Shown in pieces: positions 31,966-46,100 of a stretch of 64,000 bases of DNA. The position numbers were made by a program, and so were the translations under genes. How positions within the stretch are numbered: the stretch's first letter is position 1; each line of letters opens with the position of its first letter. The DNA is from Tubiluchus corallicola (Eukaryota; Priapulida; Priapulimorpha; Priapulimorphida; Tubiluchidae). Location of the stretch: contig JAQGDQ010000142.1 in NCBI GenBank assembly GCA_030141605.1, forward strand, positions 1-64,000, read 5' to 3'. The notes beneath the pieces were generated by a model. The model searched no databases. It was not told where the DNA came from and worked only from the letters and a program-made list of their open reading frames with translations.

Positions 31966-34900
31966 ATGGTACGAGAAACAAGACATTTATGGGTGGGAAA
32001 TTTGCCAGATAGCGTCACTGAAACTCGCATTCTGGAGCACTTTGAACGGTACGTGTGTTGATTACATTTTCTTTGATTCTGAAAGGCTTAAGAAAATGTG
32101 TGTGATGTTTCTTATTTCGTTGTTCTAGATCTAGAGTTTCGCATGGTTATTTTGGATAATACGTGTTATGTGCGTTGTGTAGTACGTATTTATAGTACGT
32201 ATGTGTGATGTACTTGCTTATGGATGAGCCTCGAGAGTCGCCGTTTAAAACGTGACAAAGATGAAGTGTTCTATTTGCAAAACATAATGTGTACAATAAC
32301 ATGTATTTGAGCTAACGATTTCATCGTACATCATGCATACCACCATTACATTGGTGCACTTGCAGGTACAGTTATTCTTGTGATTTGTTTTAAGTGTCCT
32401 GTGAACGAGTGTTATAGAACATACAGTATTCCGCTGCATTCGTTTGACTACATACCAAGGAGACTATAATAGTGGTTACACCATGTAATGGACGACTGTG
32501 TTTGGGATTTGTACAGCAGTGGAAGATCGCCACCTTTTCAACTATGACCAATAAAATTTGAATTCGCGTGCTAATTATCAATGAATTTTATATAAAAATT
32601 TTATTATGCATATGCATTAAATTAGTTTTATATAAAAAACGTTTTACCAGTAGTTTCTTTGTTGCCTAAAACTTTTACCCTGGATTATCCATTTGGTGCT
32701 TTATTTTGTGCCATACACATCAACAGGGTATACAAATCAACTCATCATTTTATACAAGTTTTTGCTGGGTTTTTGCTGTTCTGGCATTTTGGCATTTGAA
32801 AGGTTTTTGCTCTATTACAGTTCTTTAAGAATTAATAACTGTGGTATTGTTCAAAAGTTCTTTTGAAGTCAATAGTCTTCACAGAGACTATCCTGTGGAA
32901 GTTGGCCAATGTGCAGCTTTTTCTGTTTTGTCTGTTTCAATATCATTTGTAATGGTCTTAGTCGTAGCATTTTCTTGTTTTTTTTTAAAAAAGTGATGAC
33001 ACGGTATATAGCAAGCTATGACTTGAATGTGGAACTTGTTTTAAAATCTGTTTTATAGAGTTATATAAAGTGACGTTAAATTATGACTCCTGGACCTGGT
33101 GACCAGGTTGATATAAAATTGAAATATGATATGAAAATGATACTGTTATGAAATTATTCTTGCAAGCTGTAACTACCTTATATGGCATTTAAATGTGATT
33201 TGATCCTACAACACGTTTTTCAAAAGCAACACAGTTTTCTTGTAGACTGAACTGGAGTCTGTACCTTTGGTATATTTACTTGATGTTCTTCAGTATGCTA
33301 GCCATTGCATTCATTCAATGTTCATTTAAAGCTCCTTCTCACAGTATACATATGTACAGTGTTCTTGGTATTCTCCAAATTCATATTGTTAGAAACCTGT
33401 CTGGCCTGTCTATGGGGAAGTACAGTGGTTTTAATGACAAAGGCTATAGTCCTACACCTAGTTTTGTTTAATCTATATCCAGCAATCTTCTTCGTGTGTG
33501 CTCAATGATTATGTACAGTATGTATAGTAGTCAAACTAGTTTTGTGCTTTAGCTTCTGGCATAGTGAGCAGGGTCTATGACTGGGAGCATTGTTCACTTA
33601 TTCAGAGCCTGCATGACTAACATTTTATGAGAAACTGTTTGAGTTTAACAATAGAGTGGTTTACATAGTTTTAAGCAAACTGTCTTGAACAGCACTGGTT
33701 TTGTGTGGTGTTATTTTCATGCCACTCCCCTATGTACTGTACTGTTTTTTCACATCAATGAATGTAGTTTCTTTGTGGGGATCCTTGGCTTAATTCTACA
33801 ATTTACAAATCTGCCAAATTAAAATAATGAACACTGTTGGCATCTACACGTGGCAGAAATGTAGATAAGGTTAACTTTTTTTTCGATTATTGTTTGGCTA
33901 AAAATCATAATTTATTGTGCAACCTGTAAACTTTGCAGCTAAAAAGAAAACATGGTGCCATATAACACAACAGAACAGACAAACATATGAATATAAAGAT
34001 CTGTCTTTGCAGTTCTAAAGAATTTAGATGCATTTTGTCATTTTCTGTTTAGTAAAACTTATCAGCAAATGTTAGCAATGTTATTAAATTTATCCGGTAT
34101 CAAATGTATATTGAATTGATGTCTAACTAGCTCTAGAGGCATACGTGCAGGCAACAAGCAGGACGAAATATTTATTTGTTGTCAATTATTTTTCAAAACT
34201 GCCATGGCGTTCAATTTCTTTTGCACATGAAATCTGTATTATTTTCTTTGTCCATCTTGCTAATGTTAAACATTGCAGAACTAAGATTAGGAATTTTGTT
34301 TACGTTATTTTTACAGTTTGATATAATTACCATAGTCAGTTAAACTAAAAGATTTTCTGTACTTTCACGGTACGGTAACAGTGGTCCGTAGTTACATAAT
34401 ACAAATTACAATTTAAGGTATTGAAAAATTTGCTAAGTTGAAAGTAACTCAAAAGGCAAGTCTAATGATATCAAATGTGACCATTATGTTAGTAACGTGA
34501 TTCCACAATTAAAGTTGGGTTTGGTCACTTATTTATGCCTCTTTTGCCACAAAAATATTATTGTCGTTATTTGTAAAATGGGATTTCTCTAATATACACA
34601 TGTATATAATTTTATCACTCAAAGATTTACTAAAACAGTCATAGATTTACTAAATTTCAAGATAACACGTTAAGTGAAAATTATTGAGATCTGCAGAATT
34701 GAAATTATCGTGGCTAAAGTTTAATTTACGAAGTTGCTATTTTAAGTGTTTGTAAGTTGCAACGTATGTCTGTTGATTACATGCGCTGGGGGAAGTGGTA
34801 CGAGGACAAATGAAATATTTTCGTCGATGGATCCATAAATATTGATGGTAATGATTAAGCCCCTATTTGGCTTTTTGTAAATGCATAATTAGGTCATAAT

Positions 34901-37900
34901 TTACTGTATTTTTTTTCTTTTCTACTGGTCTGCTTATTCATTACATATTTGGCTTCTGGTAAATATATAATTAGTGCATTATGTTCTATATTGTAGGCTC
35001 TGCCTATATAAACTGGTTGTATGTTTGTAAAAACTTACCACTGAATGATGACAGTAGTAGTTCTTTCAAAACGTGTGACATGATTTTTTAGCTATGTAAA
35101 TTAAAAGTTTTAATAAAGTTGTGGTGTTTTAACTATAAATATGTAAGTTCTTTCGTAAAAGTCATTTCTACAATCAGTAGACATGCACTAGAGTGACTAG
35201 ACAATATAATTAAATAATAATGATTTTAATTAGATATTCTAAATCTAGCAAAATTCAGTCTTTTAAGTTTGTTGAATCGGTTAGGCCTGTTGGTCGGTTT
35301 GGTTGGCTGTTGTGTCGGATTTTATAAAAATGACCTATTTATAAATTTTCTCTGGTGTGTGCACATGTTTTAAGTCTAACTTATACGGTGTGTGCTCATG
35401 TTTTAGGTCTAACTTATACAACTAAGTTCAAGATTATGAATGTCGTCTGCTGAGAATTTCTTCTATGAATTCATGCAAATGCAACTTGACATTTTCTTTC
35501 TGTTTTGTGATACTGGTTGTTGAATTTATGCTTTCATAAATATGATTGTGGTTTTCAAAGTGTGCATTTTTCTTTTATAGTGTGCTACCCATATGATTGA
35601 AAAGCTTTCGCGGCTTACCTTGAACACGCGTCTATACGTAAAAGTTTACAGTTTCAATATTAAGGCATAATAACTTGGTATAAGACTATAAGTAAACTGT
35701 ATTATTATGTGAATCGGCCTACTTACATTGTGTACTCAGTACTCGCTGTTCTACAGTGTGATATTTATTAGATGTTGTGAAGTATTCTTTATGAGCTTGT
35801 TTTAACCGGAGCTCGGGTACAATGTTTGATAACGTAGCCTGACTGTTCAAAGTCCATTCATTGGTAGGCGTAAACTTTGCGTTGTGTACTGTATCTATCA
35901 CTCACACATGTAGTCTGTTTGCAATGAATGATAAAATTGATTGAGCTGAACGCATTTTACTGCCGCATTTGGAAATTTTACATGTTAATTCTTTAAACTA
36001 AACCTTAATAAATGCCATGAAAATGTTAATATGTGAGATTAAAATTTACGTAAAAATCGCACGTTTCGGCCACTGAACACGAGTGTGGGAATATGTAGTT
36101 ACCGAAAGTTAAACTGCAGACCGTTGAATTTATCCCGCTAATATATTAATTGCTGCGTAAGTCCTTTTGTGCATTAGTTTGTGTGGCACTTTGAGATAAG
36201 TATGCAAGTTTTAATCATAAACAAGTTTACATGAATTAAAAGCGTTGTGATCACTTGTTTTGCAATAAATTGCAGTTTTTATTTTTAAGGTTTAGTCCCC
36301 CCGAACTTAATTTACTGTACTGGTCAATTAATCATCAGAATCGGAAAAACGTTTAAAACTTGCATCACATCTTTCCCCTGAGTAAAGACATCAGGAGCCT
36401 CATGGCTTCATGTCTGCTGTTGCTCACCAAATCGCTGTGGTTTCAGTCCCGCTAATTCTTGCTCTCACTTCAGCAACTCGACATCCGTTGCTTAGCAACT
36501 GATGCACGATTGACGTCACGAGTCTAATTGAAGTATATCATTGAAAAGACGAGAAACTGTAGTGTAGACTTTGACTGTATGAAAGCAAGCATGCACGCAG
36601 CAGAAAATGTACTAGCGCTGCGCGTCGTACTTTCTGAATCCTGAGGTCCAACTGTCGATAACGTGACACCATTAGAAGAAAAATTGCTTTGTGCGGCATG
36701 TTTTTCGCCAGTCATACGCCTGCTGTAAGTTCACATATGTTGTGTAAAACCCTTGGTTGTTTAAAGTTTTAGGGTTCGCCCTCGGCATACCAAGCATACC
36801 TGCAACATTTGGCTTCGTTTAGGCGTATTTTAGATTTGAAATTTTCTAAAATGAGAGTCGAGAGAAGCCAAACGCAAGGACGCTGAGGTCAAAAGCTCAC
36901 TTGGCTGTCCATAGCATATACACGCGGTGTAATGGATGTCGCATCATGCTGACAGCCCCAAAAAGTTGATTTCGTGATGCGAATAAACTTTTTCAGCAGT
37001 ATTATCTCTGCAGGCAAGTAATGGCGTGCGCCATGTAAACTGAAAAAAATATTTATTTTGATTGATCATCTTTTCTATTTATATACATACTGCAGCTTAT
37101 TGCATAGGCAGCAGTATTATTGTTACTTGCTCATAGCAACAAACGTGCCACGTTTCCCTGACCAGTAGCTATGCTAAACCTGCTAATGCACCTTGTGACT
37201 TTCATGCATTAATGCAACGTTTGTTCCTGGTTGCCAAGGCAACAGGTTGCTTATTGTATGGCTTCCTATTGTTCCATCTAATTATTGTGCAGCCTGGCAA
37301 AAGAAGAAATAGGAGTTCCTGAAATTGTCCTTTCTTATTAGTTTAGCCTTTCAGGTGCGCGTGAAAAATAATGAAAAATATAAGCTGCAATAGAGGCAGC
37401 AGGTTGTTTAGAAGTAGCATTTATCAAGATGATGTGCCACTTTCACTGATTTTTTTCTCCACAATTGAAAGGCACATTGAGAAACCAGAGATGGCATAGT
37501 TTTGTTTGCAATTTTAAATTATTAATGTAAATTGTTTGTGTGTTAAAAGAAAAATAAGTGCTTTGATGTTTACCAAAATACATTCCCATAAAGTTGAAAA
37601 ACGTAATTTTGATATTTTAAAAATGCATTTTTGTTGCGTTGTGTAGTATTTATTTTCAACTCTGACTAGAATAAACTAAATAAACTATCACAGGATGTGA
37701 TAGTTAAAGGCAGCACTAGTCGTATTGTAAAGTGTGAGTATTTATCTGCGTAGGTATAGTTGCTAAATTTATTTAAATCTGATAAATTTATGAAAAAAAA
37801 CTGATCAGTTGCCACACGCTGTTGTGGTAAAAGTCTTCGAGAGCCTCACTACAGGATGCTGTAGCAGCATAGCTTGATGCTGCTGCATCTGTTACCCATG

Positions 37901-40154
37901 CTGTTTTCCACAGCTGTTGTTAGTAACTGCTTGCATGATGAATATAACACATGGTACGTTGCACCCCTCAGCAAGAAGCCTGAAGACATAAACATAACCG
38001 TCTGTATGTATGCCTCCTCTGAGCTTGGTGATTCATACTCGCCTGATTTATTTGCACTGGAAGCTGCAGAGTGGTCGTCATGGGATACATTATTGATTGG
38101 CTGCATCATTTCAACTGGTCCATCTCGGGAGTAATAAAATTGCACACGAGTTTGTCCCGCTGTCAAACTCGACGTGAAGATGTAGTTATGAATTCTGAAG
38201 CCTATTGAAACTGCCTGCTGTTCGCACTTTAGGCACCTAAGTGCTAGTTCCAGCTAATATTTAGATATGTATTTAGATAAAAAACTTAAATGTGTGATTT
38301 TATTTTCAGTTTAGATAAATCTTTAGACCAAATGAAATTGAATGAATACAGGTAATGGTTGTCCAAAATTTTTCATTAATAACTTCAGATTTTTGAAGAT
38401 ATGTGTTTCTATAAAAATGTGTTTTTTTCCAATGACATAATGTTGTATAAATAAGAGACCTGAAGATGGGCAAAGAAAACATTTTAGTAACCAAAGCTTG
38501 TTGCATTAAACAGCCAACAAATTTTTAAAAAATATATCACAACTAAACTAAATTAATAAGGCACTATGTTGCTAGAAATGGCCTGTCTTAGGATGCCCGC
38601 TAAATCTTTTGCATCCAAAGTTTATTCTGTTCGTATAGGTTGAATGTTTGATTGGCATTTGCTTAGTTTAACAAGTTATGGCACAATTTCACTTCAGTTT
38701 AAGCTGCGATTGTAAATGAAACAAATATGCCGCTTGAACTGAAGTACAATTGTGCATCTTCGGTAGTTTCAGTTTGGCTTACTTTCTGCCAGACTTGTAA
38801 TAATATTTTAATAATTTTATTGACGTCTTTTGTTAGTAATAATTTATTGTTTAAAAGAAACCACTAAGTGGTCAGTGCTAATTCACGAGTTTCATTTAAA
38901 TCCAGGAACTAAACACAATAAAACAACTTTGAATTGATAAGTGATTTAACAGCGTGCCCAAGAACTCTAAGTTGAGAGATAAAAAGTCAAAAGCCTGTTG
39001 TAATTAGTGCTGGTGGAAAAAACTTGCAAATTATCTGTGGTGCTCAGGTGCACAGTAATAGTATGCCACACATACAGTACAGTATATAGTTTGTTGTTCC
39101 ACCTCCTGACCCCAAATTACCACCTTTTGTTTACATGTCAGCTTGACCGATGATGCATTACAGCTTTGTATGAATGCGACCTGTTTTCGGGTTTGTGATT
39201 TTGCTTAGCTAGAAAACTGTAACCCAGCTGTCTGTTGTATTTAATTAGTCTTTAATATCATTAACGTTATGTTTCAAGCTTGTTATCTGGGAATAATGTC
39301 TTACTGTTGAGCAATAATGCACATGGGGAGCTCTAATTTTTCGCAGATTTGTTTTAGAAATTTGCCAGCTTTGCATGGCTGTCCATTCTGGCAACACGGT
39401 CCACTGTGATTTAATAACTTCCTCGAATATGCAGGATTGTATTTTCAGCAATTTTGGTGCCTGTGTTTGTTTCAAATTAGCTACGTACTATGTTTCACAG
39501 ACTCACAAATTTTATCCCGACAACTTGATAAATCACCTGTTCACTGATAATGTGACACTAGATGTTGTACTGTGCATGTAATTGAATGTGGAGCTGTGCG
39601 GTTTCTTTAATAGATGTTTGCTGAGTGTGTAAATATACAAATTTATACTACCGTGGGGTTAAGTTAAAGTTCACATAATTTTCATTTTCTGACACACACG
39701 TGCAAAAATACTATTGCACGTGTGTAAGGTTTCTAATCTAATGTACTGTGGCCAATTACAGAAGGTTTATGGGTATGTAAGTCATAAACAGAAAGCTCAC
39801 ATATGATATAGGTGATGTGAGGTACACCTGGAGAGTACCGGAAGACTAATCCATCTTGCTTGCTATATTTTTCAGGTATGGCCGTGTGCAAAGTGTCAAA
39901 TTGGTGCCAAAACGAGATGGTGAGGATACATCGGGTGCCTCTATAGCATTTATTGACATCAAATCTGCATCGAAAGCCCACAATTCGGAAAATAAAATTG
40001 ATAATTTTATTTTACGGACAGATTATAATGAACCTGGGAGTACCCCAAGTGTAGCATCTACTATACATATACATGAGAATGAGGACTCACTTAGGTCTAG
40101 TAGTCATTATCCAGCACGTCCACGTGGATACATACAGTCCAGTCGTAATGACAG
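31966..40154 (+). CDS. SPEN: SPEN exons 1-2: RRM1
   Basis: Exon 1 (31966-32048) gives RNP2 as HLWVGNLP; exon 2 (39876-40154) completes the domain with RYGRVQSVKLVPKR, a degenerate RNP1 ASIAFIDIKSASKAHN and the family signature LRTDYNEPG. An Arg codon is split by the intron. The ATG at 31966 is chosen because MVRETRHLWVGNL matches the known SPEN N-terminus residue for residue over the start. A 7.8-kb intron separates the two exons and a 14.5-kb intron follows. Confidence 0.94.
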
Positions 40155-43100
40155 GTAGGTTTCATCCAAAGGGCCCCAGTGAAACTGAATTTAAAAAAAA
40201 GAAATATATTACATATAAGACGAATAGTCGGAATTGGAGATGAAGTATGGTTAAATCTGATATTCAGTAATATTCGCATCGTTTTACGTAAGCCATCGTA
40301 ATATTGATATGGCCCTGGCCACGTATTATAAGTGTTCCAAGTCGGAGTCGTCGAATTTGGCAACTAAGCCTTGGTTGTTCATATGAGTATTACTTTTTAT
40401 TATTTAAGAGTTTGCTTCAGTAAGCGTTTAACTGTTAATTTGTTTTTGTTACTAGCCTGGTGCATTTGAATGCAGTGAGTCATATTCATATGTTTTGTAT
40501 TTGAATACCCAGAGTTTTATGCAAACATTTCTTTGGCATATTTAATTCCATGTACATGATCAGAGACTCAGTTCTGGTGTACTGAGTACTGACGAGCTTT
40601 TTATACAGTGAATATGACCAACTTAATGAATGGAAAAACTAGTTTAGTTAATGTTGCAAAGCGAAATTTTTCGTACTTTTTCTTGGAAAAAAATTGGACT
40701 GACCACACCTCCAAGGGTCTGCGGGAGGAATGTTTCTGTGGCGTGACCGTTGAACACGAACTGCAAATTTGTTTACTGGTCTGCGTATTTTTTCATTTAA
40801 ACAAAAATGCATATTTGATATGTCTGTCATGCTGTTATAGCGAATAATTAAAAACGAATATATTTTGATAAGTTTTTCAGCAAACTTAGAAGTTAGTGTA
40901 GCCTTTTTAACCTAACTTGACTGCCTTGCCAACTTTTGTTACTCACCCTTATTGTACACGGAAGAGCCATCAGGCATTGCAATCTTAGTAGGTCTTTGTC
41001 CAGTGCATACCCGCATTTTATCCTGGCCTATTTAATATTTAAGTTAATTGACCAATGCAAGTGGTTTTCATAACAAAGCAGAACTGATGGATTTTGTAGC
41101 TTAGCAGTATGCTATTAACAAATCAGGTTTAGCTCGTATAACTGTAGTTAAAAAACAAGGCTAGTCTTTGTATTCACAGTTTCCCTTTGTAAACACATAC
41201 ACACTGAGATACTGGCTGTATCATATGTACGAGCGCAAAAAGTTGCTGATGTCGAAGTTGACCTCTATTTAAATTCCATGCAAGTTGCCACTTTCGCGTA
41301 TGTATTTGTATAGCTTTAGTAGTGTCATTTTTTTTGTAACAAACCTTTCTCTTATTAATTTGATATTCAAAATTTGTAGTGTTTGCCCAGATTTCCTAGA
41401 AGTATTTATAGGTGTACAAAACTTATATTATTTTGTTTAATTCATTTTGCCAGTATCTGAGTGGTTGGATACTTGATGGTCACTGGCCAGGCCTAGTACA
41501 GCTGTTGAATGGTAGTGGCGCGACCGCAAGTGAACCTGTTTAGTTATCAAGGGTAACCTAAACCTCTTAAGATGAGGCACTGAACCAACAGAAGCGTTTT
41601 GGGTATGTTAGGATGTATCATTAGAGGTCCGTGCACAGTGTAAATGTGTGCCACAATGCTGAAGAGTATATAGTACTTCATCGCTCTAAAACCACGCTTC
41701 GTATCTAAAGGAGGGGGAAGTACTTGATTGTTAGCATAAAATATATCTTTTTACTTAATTGCTAACATGCAAGATGTTTTTTCTTGGTTGTGAACATATA
41801 AGATGCCCTTTTGCGATTACGTGTCCAAATGTCTTTGAATGGAAAATTGGCGCACAAAATTAAAATGTTTAAAATATACTTCAACCTGTGACTAGCGATA
41901 TAAACACATAGACACGTTTTATGTAATAATGTTACTTTTGGTCCACATGACCGTATATTTTAGCATAGTATCAGCCAGACTGGTTGCGTCTAATTTTAGC
42001 GGTTTTAGTCGGACCATATTAACGAATGTTCGTACCACAGCATAGATCTGTACATCCACTGTGCCCGTTCCGCCATTACCAGAAACTCGTTTCTCATCAC
42101 ACAGAGCTTTGCGTTTATTTTTTTAAAGCGTGTTTATATGTTAAGCGGCCTGTGACTAGTAAGAGAACTCGTTGCATTGTGTAGAACGCCACGTACAGCA
42201 TGCACTGTATACTCAACTGTACAATGCGTGCACGACTGTATGTCGACCGGTTTTACTAGTTACGAAACTGTGTAACCAACTCGTGACGGATGTTGTTATT
42301 AGCCCAGGGGGCTTGGTAGTCATAGTTTTGTTGTGCACTCTATTCAGCAGTCTATTGAAATAGTTGAAATTTTAAGGCTGCTGAAAATTCAGTCGTTACA
42401 GTTTTAGAAGTAGGATGAAGAATTATTTCTAGACGTTTTCTTCATCTTACCATTTTGTTATATGTACGCAACAACAAAGCCGTATTAAGAATGATTAAGA
42501 TGCATGAACACCTCAAACACAAAAAGCATTTAATTTTGAATAAAAAAACATGGCAAATCAAATCGCAATTAATGTTCAGTTGAAATTAGTGACCAGTACT
42601 AAACTTAATAAATAAGTTATCAATTTATGAACCGTATATTGCCTTAGTGTTAATTATAACTACTTATAGTTCTATTTTATTTCAGACTGCAGAACTTGCA
42701 AATTAGTATTTTATGTACTTGTTAAGCTTGTATACAACAGTAACTAAGTAAACCGGGAAAATATCCTGCAATTTATAACCAGCTATGAAATAGTAATCAA
42801 AATCGGAAATTAGTCATATGTAGACTAATAAAGAAGGCTTGATTAAAGCTGTTTATTGTGATTTATAAGTTCCATTGTTTAAGTTATATACATATTTTGA
42901 AGCAGAAAATTACCATTAAGCTTATTTGCCGTCTATCTCGGCATAGGCGTACATAATTTTAAACGCGATAGCAGTTTAATTAGACGCAACAGTAGAAGCG
43001 TAGGTCGCCCTACAAAGTTGTTCTAAAAACGAATGCGCTCAAATGATATACTGTATGTCAATGTACAGTACCTACATACGAAGCTGCATAGTAAACAAAC

Positions 43101-46100
43101 TAGCGCAAGAGCTCATAGCAATATAAATCTACTGTATGTCATTATACATAGTTTCATAATCATTGTAAAACGGATCACAGTGGATTTCTGGTCCACGCTG
43201 ACTACTTTCCGTGTCACGCCCCAAATATATAGCGGCTCGCATATTGTACAGTACATCTTCATTGTACAGTCGGCAATATCACAGAACTATGGGCGATACT
43301 TAGCAAAAGCTAGGTACAGCTGTTGTTGGCGTGGCGTGTGTTATTTTATTCAGTAGAGTAGTTTGGACGGCTTTTACAAAACCGCTTCGTGGCGTTCGGT
43401 GAGACAGCCATTTTGATGAGCCGAGAGTTGACTTCGGTCAATATACTGCAAATAAAGCGCTACTTCATTTTAGCTGTGCCTACATCACAGCTTTTAGAAT
43501 TGTGTGCATAAATTTCTCTTACGAAATTTGAACGGTTTTAGGCATTCATGGTAGCCAAAGGAATTTTCTAAATTGAACCGGGCTACGAGGCATAATGATT
43601 TGAATTCCACATTCATTGTTCGCAACGTAAATCATTATTGGATGCTATGTACTTTCATAATCGTCCGTTTCTCTGTCGTTTGACCATTTTACATTACAAC
43701 AGCTCAATGATATCGAATTGATTTTTAAAACTGTTATTTTGTGATATGCAGTTACAAGACATGTTTTAGAGTACCGGCTCTCTGGAAACATGTATCGTAT
43801 GGTAACTACTTTGCATAGTTTGCGATCTAAACTGTTCTTAATCTATTGAAGACAACCTCACATTTCAGACAAGGTTGGAAAGCAAATGACTAAGTTAAAT
43901 GAATTAATTAAATTATATTTTTATCCCTCTACTACTTTTGCATTCAGTGATGGTTGGAATTAATTTTATGAATTGTGCTTCCTTTATTAACAAACTACAT
44001 TTATTATTCACAACATCTAAAACAGAAAAGTTATTCTTCAAAACAGCAACATAACAGTTGCGACTGTGCTCAACTAATAGCGACCACTAAACGATTACAT
44101 TGCTTGTGGTCATAAATTCTAATTCTTGTAAGCTGTACTTTATTTGGATAAACTGTTAAGAAGTCTAAACATTTCTCTGAAAATGATCAAACGGACTAAA
44201 TACTATAAGAGCGTCGTCAGCATACCGACGATATTAAATTTTGTTTCTGTCTAAAATGCCACAAAAAGAAATTGGCCAACAATGGACCAAGCTGACTTTG
44301 CCATTACAATTAAAATGTTGATTACTTATTGACAACTTAAGCACATTCTTTAATGAAAACAGCACATCAAATTCAAATGTGACGGTATCACTGTCCTTGA
44401 ATATCTCGTCTAACAAAAGAGCTATTGTTTGATTTACGCGAATATTTGTGAATAAGGATTGAACATTAAAAAGGAAATATGGGCTTTAGAAAAATAGATT
44501 TCCTTATAATCATGAATAAAAGTACTTACTTCGTCTATTGGTTTAAATAGGTTTAAAAACAGTTTAAAATGCAAATTAGTTGTTATGTTGCGATTTGAAA
44601 TATTTTAATAGGAAATCTTGAAGACAGTGGATATTTCATGTTATTGAAAAGGACTGAGTGGGGTTTTATTATTGTGTATTGCACATTGCATATTAAATAG
44701 CTAAGGACGTGGCTGCCAGTTGTCGTTTGTAGTTGTAAGGTTATGCAAATTGCTTGCCAAATTGTAGTCACGTGAAATGCACGCTAGAAGAAAATTTCGA
44801 ATAGAATCAGCTCTGAGACTGCAGAGCTAGAGCTGCACTTACCTTGACTCAGGGAAATTTAATTTAATAAGAAAAATTAGCACCAATAACGCACTAAAAG
44901 TAACTTTATTGCCACTGAACATCATGATTTTGCAACTTTTTCGCTTTTTTTTCAAGCCATTCTCAAGTACAACTTGCAGAGTTTACTGTAAGAAACAAAT
45001 TCAAATACAATATTACATTAATAACCTATATCGTGGCGTTTTAGATTTTCTTGTAAAATGTTATGAAATAGATTGATTATGTATTTTAGTATAATGTTTG
45101 TGTTTGATTTCTTGTTGTGGATGGAGAACGTGACTGCTGCATATTAGTTTTGCTATGTCTACATTCAGTTAGGAAAATATCGTTTTGGTGTGTGTGTACA
45201 GATTATTGATGTATAGTAATATATTATTATATGTTGGAACCTTCATTAAGATTCTGCAATACTTGCAGAAGATATCTGCATGTATTTCCAAACAGTTTAT
45301 TTATTTATTTATTTTGTTCTCCGCTATGACGTTGAATAACCACATTACCTTGAGTCATCAAACTTGCAAGGTAGACTTGCTGAGAAATCTGTATTTTTAG
45401 CCCTTGTGTCTGGCGATGTCTTGGGAAAAGCCGAAACGCTGTTAACTCATGATATTCAGTGGCAATAAAAAGTGTTTTTTGGTGTGCCATTGGTGCTAAA
45501 TTTTTCTTAGTAAATATACTAAACGAAGTTGTCCAGAAAACTTACTGCAGAGTTGTTAGAAATTATTTTGTAAATTTTCTACCTCTACCAGTGTTTGTAG
45601 TTATAATTTTGCTGTGAAATGTAGCTGGTCGCAGCCTGTATTGGCAAGTTTGTACTCAACATACAGCATTTTAGTAATGGCGGCTGCTTTTATTGCATTT
45701 ACCCTGCAAAGCACACACAGCAACAGCGATGGCATGTCGGTTGCTGTGCATAAATTTGCGTCAATGCTATGGTCTGGTGGGCAAGTGAACTGATCGATAC
45801 ATGCTGTAGGCAACATGCATGGCTGCTCCCCGAAAATGTGTTTACCAGTTGTAGCTTGGGCCCTCGCAGCTAATATTGGGCTGACGAAACTACACACGTG
45901 TGTGCAATGTACAGTAGCGCTTTTAATATAAATAGAACTGCGCAGGGCAAAGTTCTTTGTTTTGAAAGATTTGCAAGGCCTGCTGCCATTGCGTTTAACT
46001 AATACCGACTTGGTTACTCACAGTTAAATTTAATTACGGTTGAGAACTAGTTGTGTAAATTGCTTACTTAACTAAATGAACGAAAAATTTCATGTATACC

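Larger units (their letters stand above)
32049..39875 (+). other. SPEN intron 1 (7.8 kb)
   Basis: GTACGT donor at 32049, CAG acceptor ending at 39875. Mostly AT-rich sequence without repeats I can name. A GC-richer section at about 36350-37330 carries two X-box-like palindromes and a CRE (separate entries). A block at 37849-38166 is open on both strands. Otherwise nothing is recognised. Confidence 0.8.

Noticed and set aside
45601-45897. 98-codon minus-strand gene in SPEN intron 2
   Set aside because: No recognisable domain and no splice context; an open frame of this size is possible in this GC-richer island.
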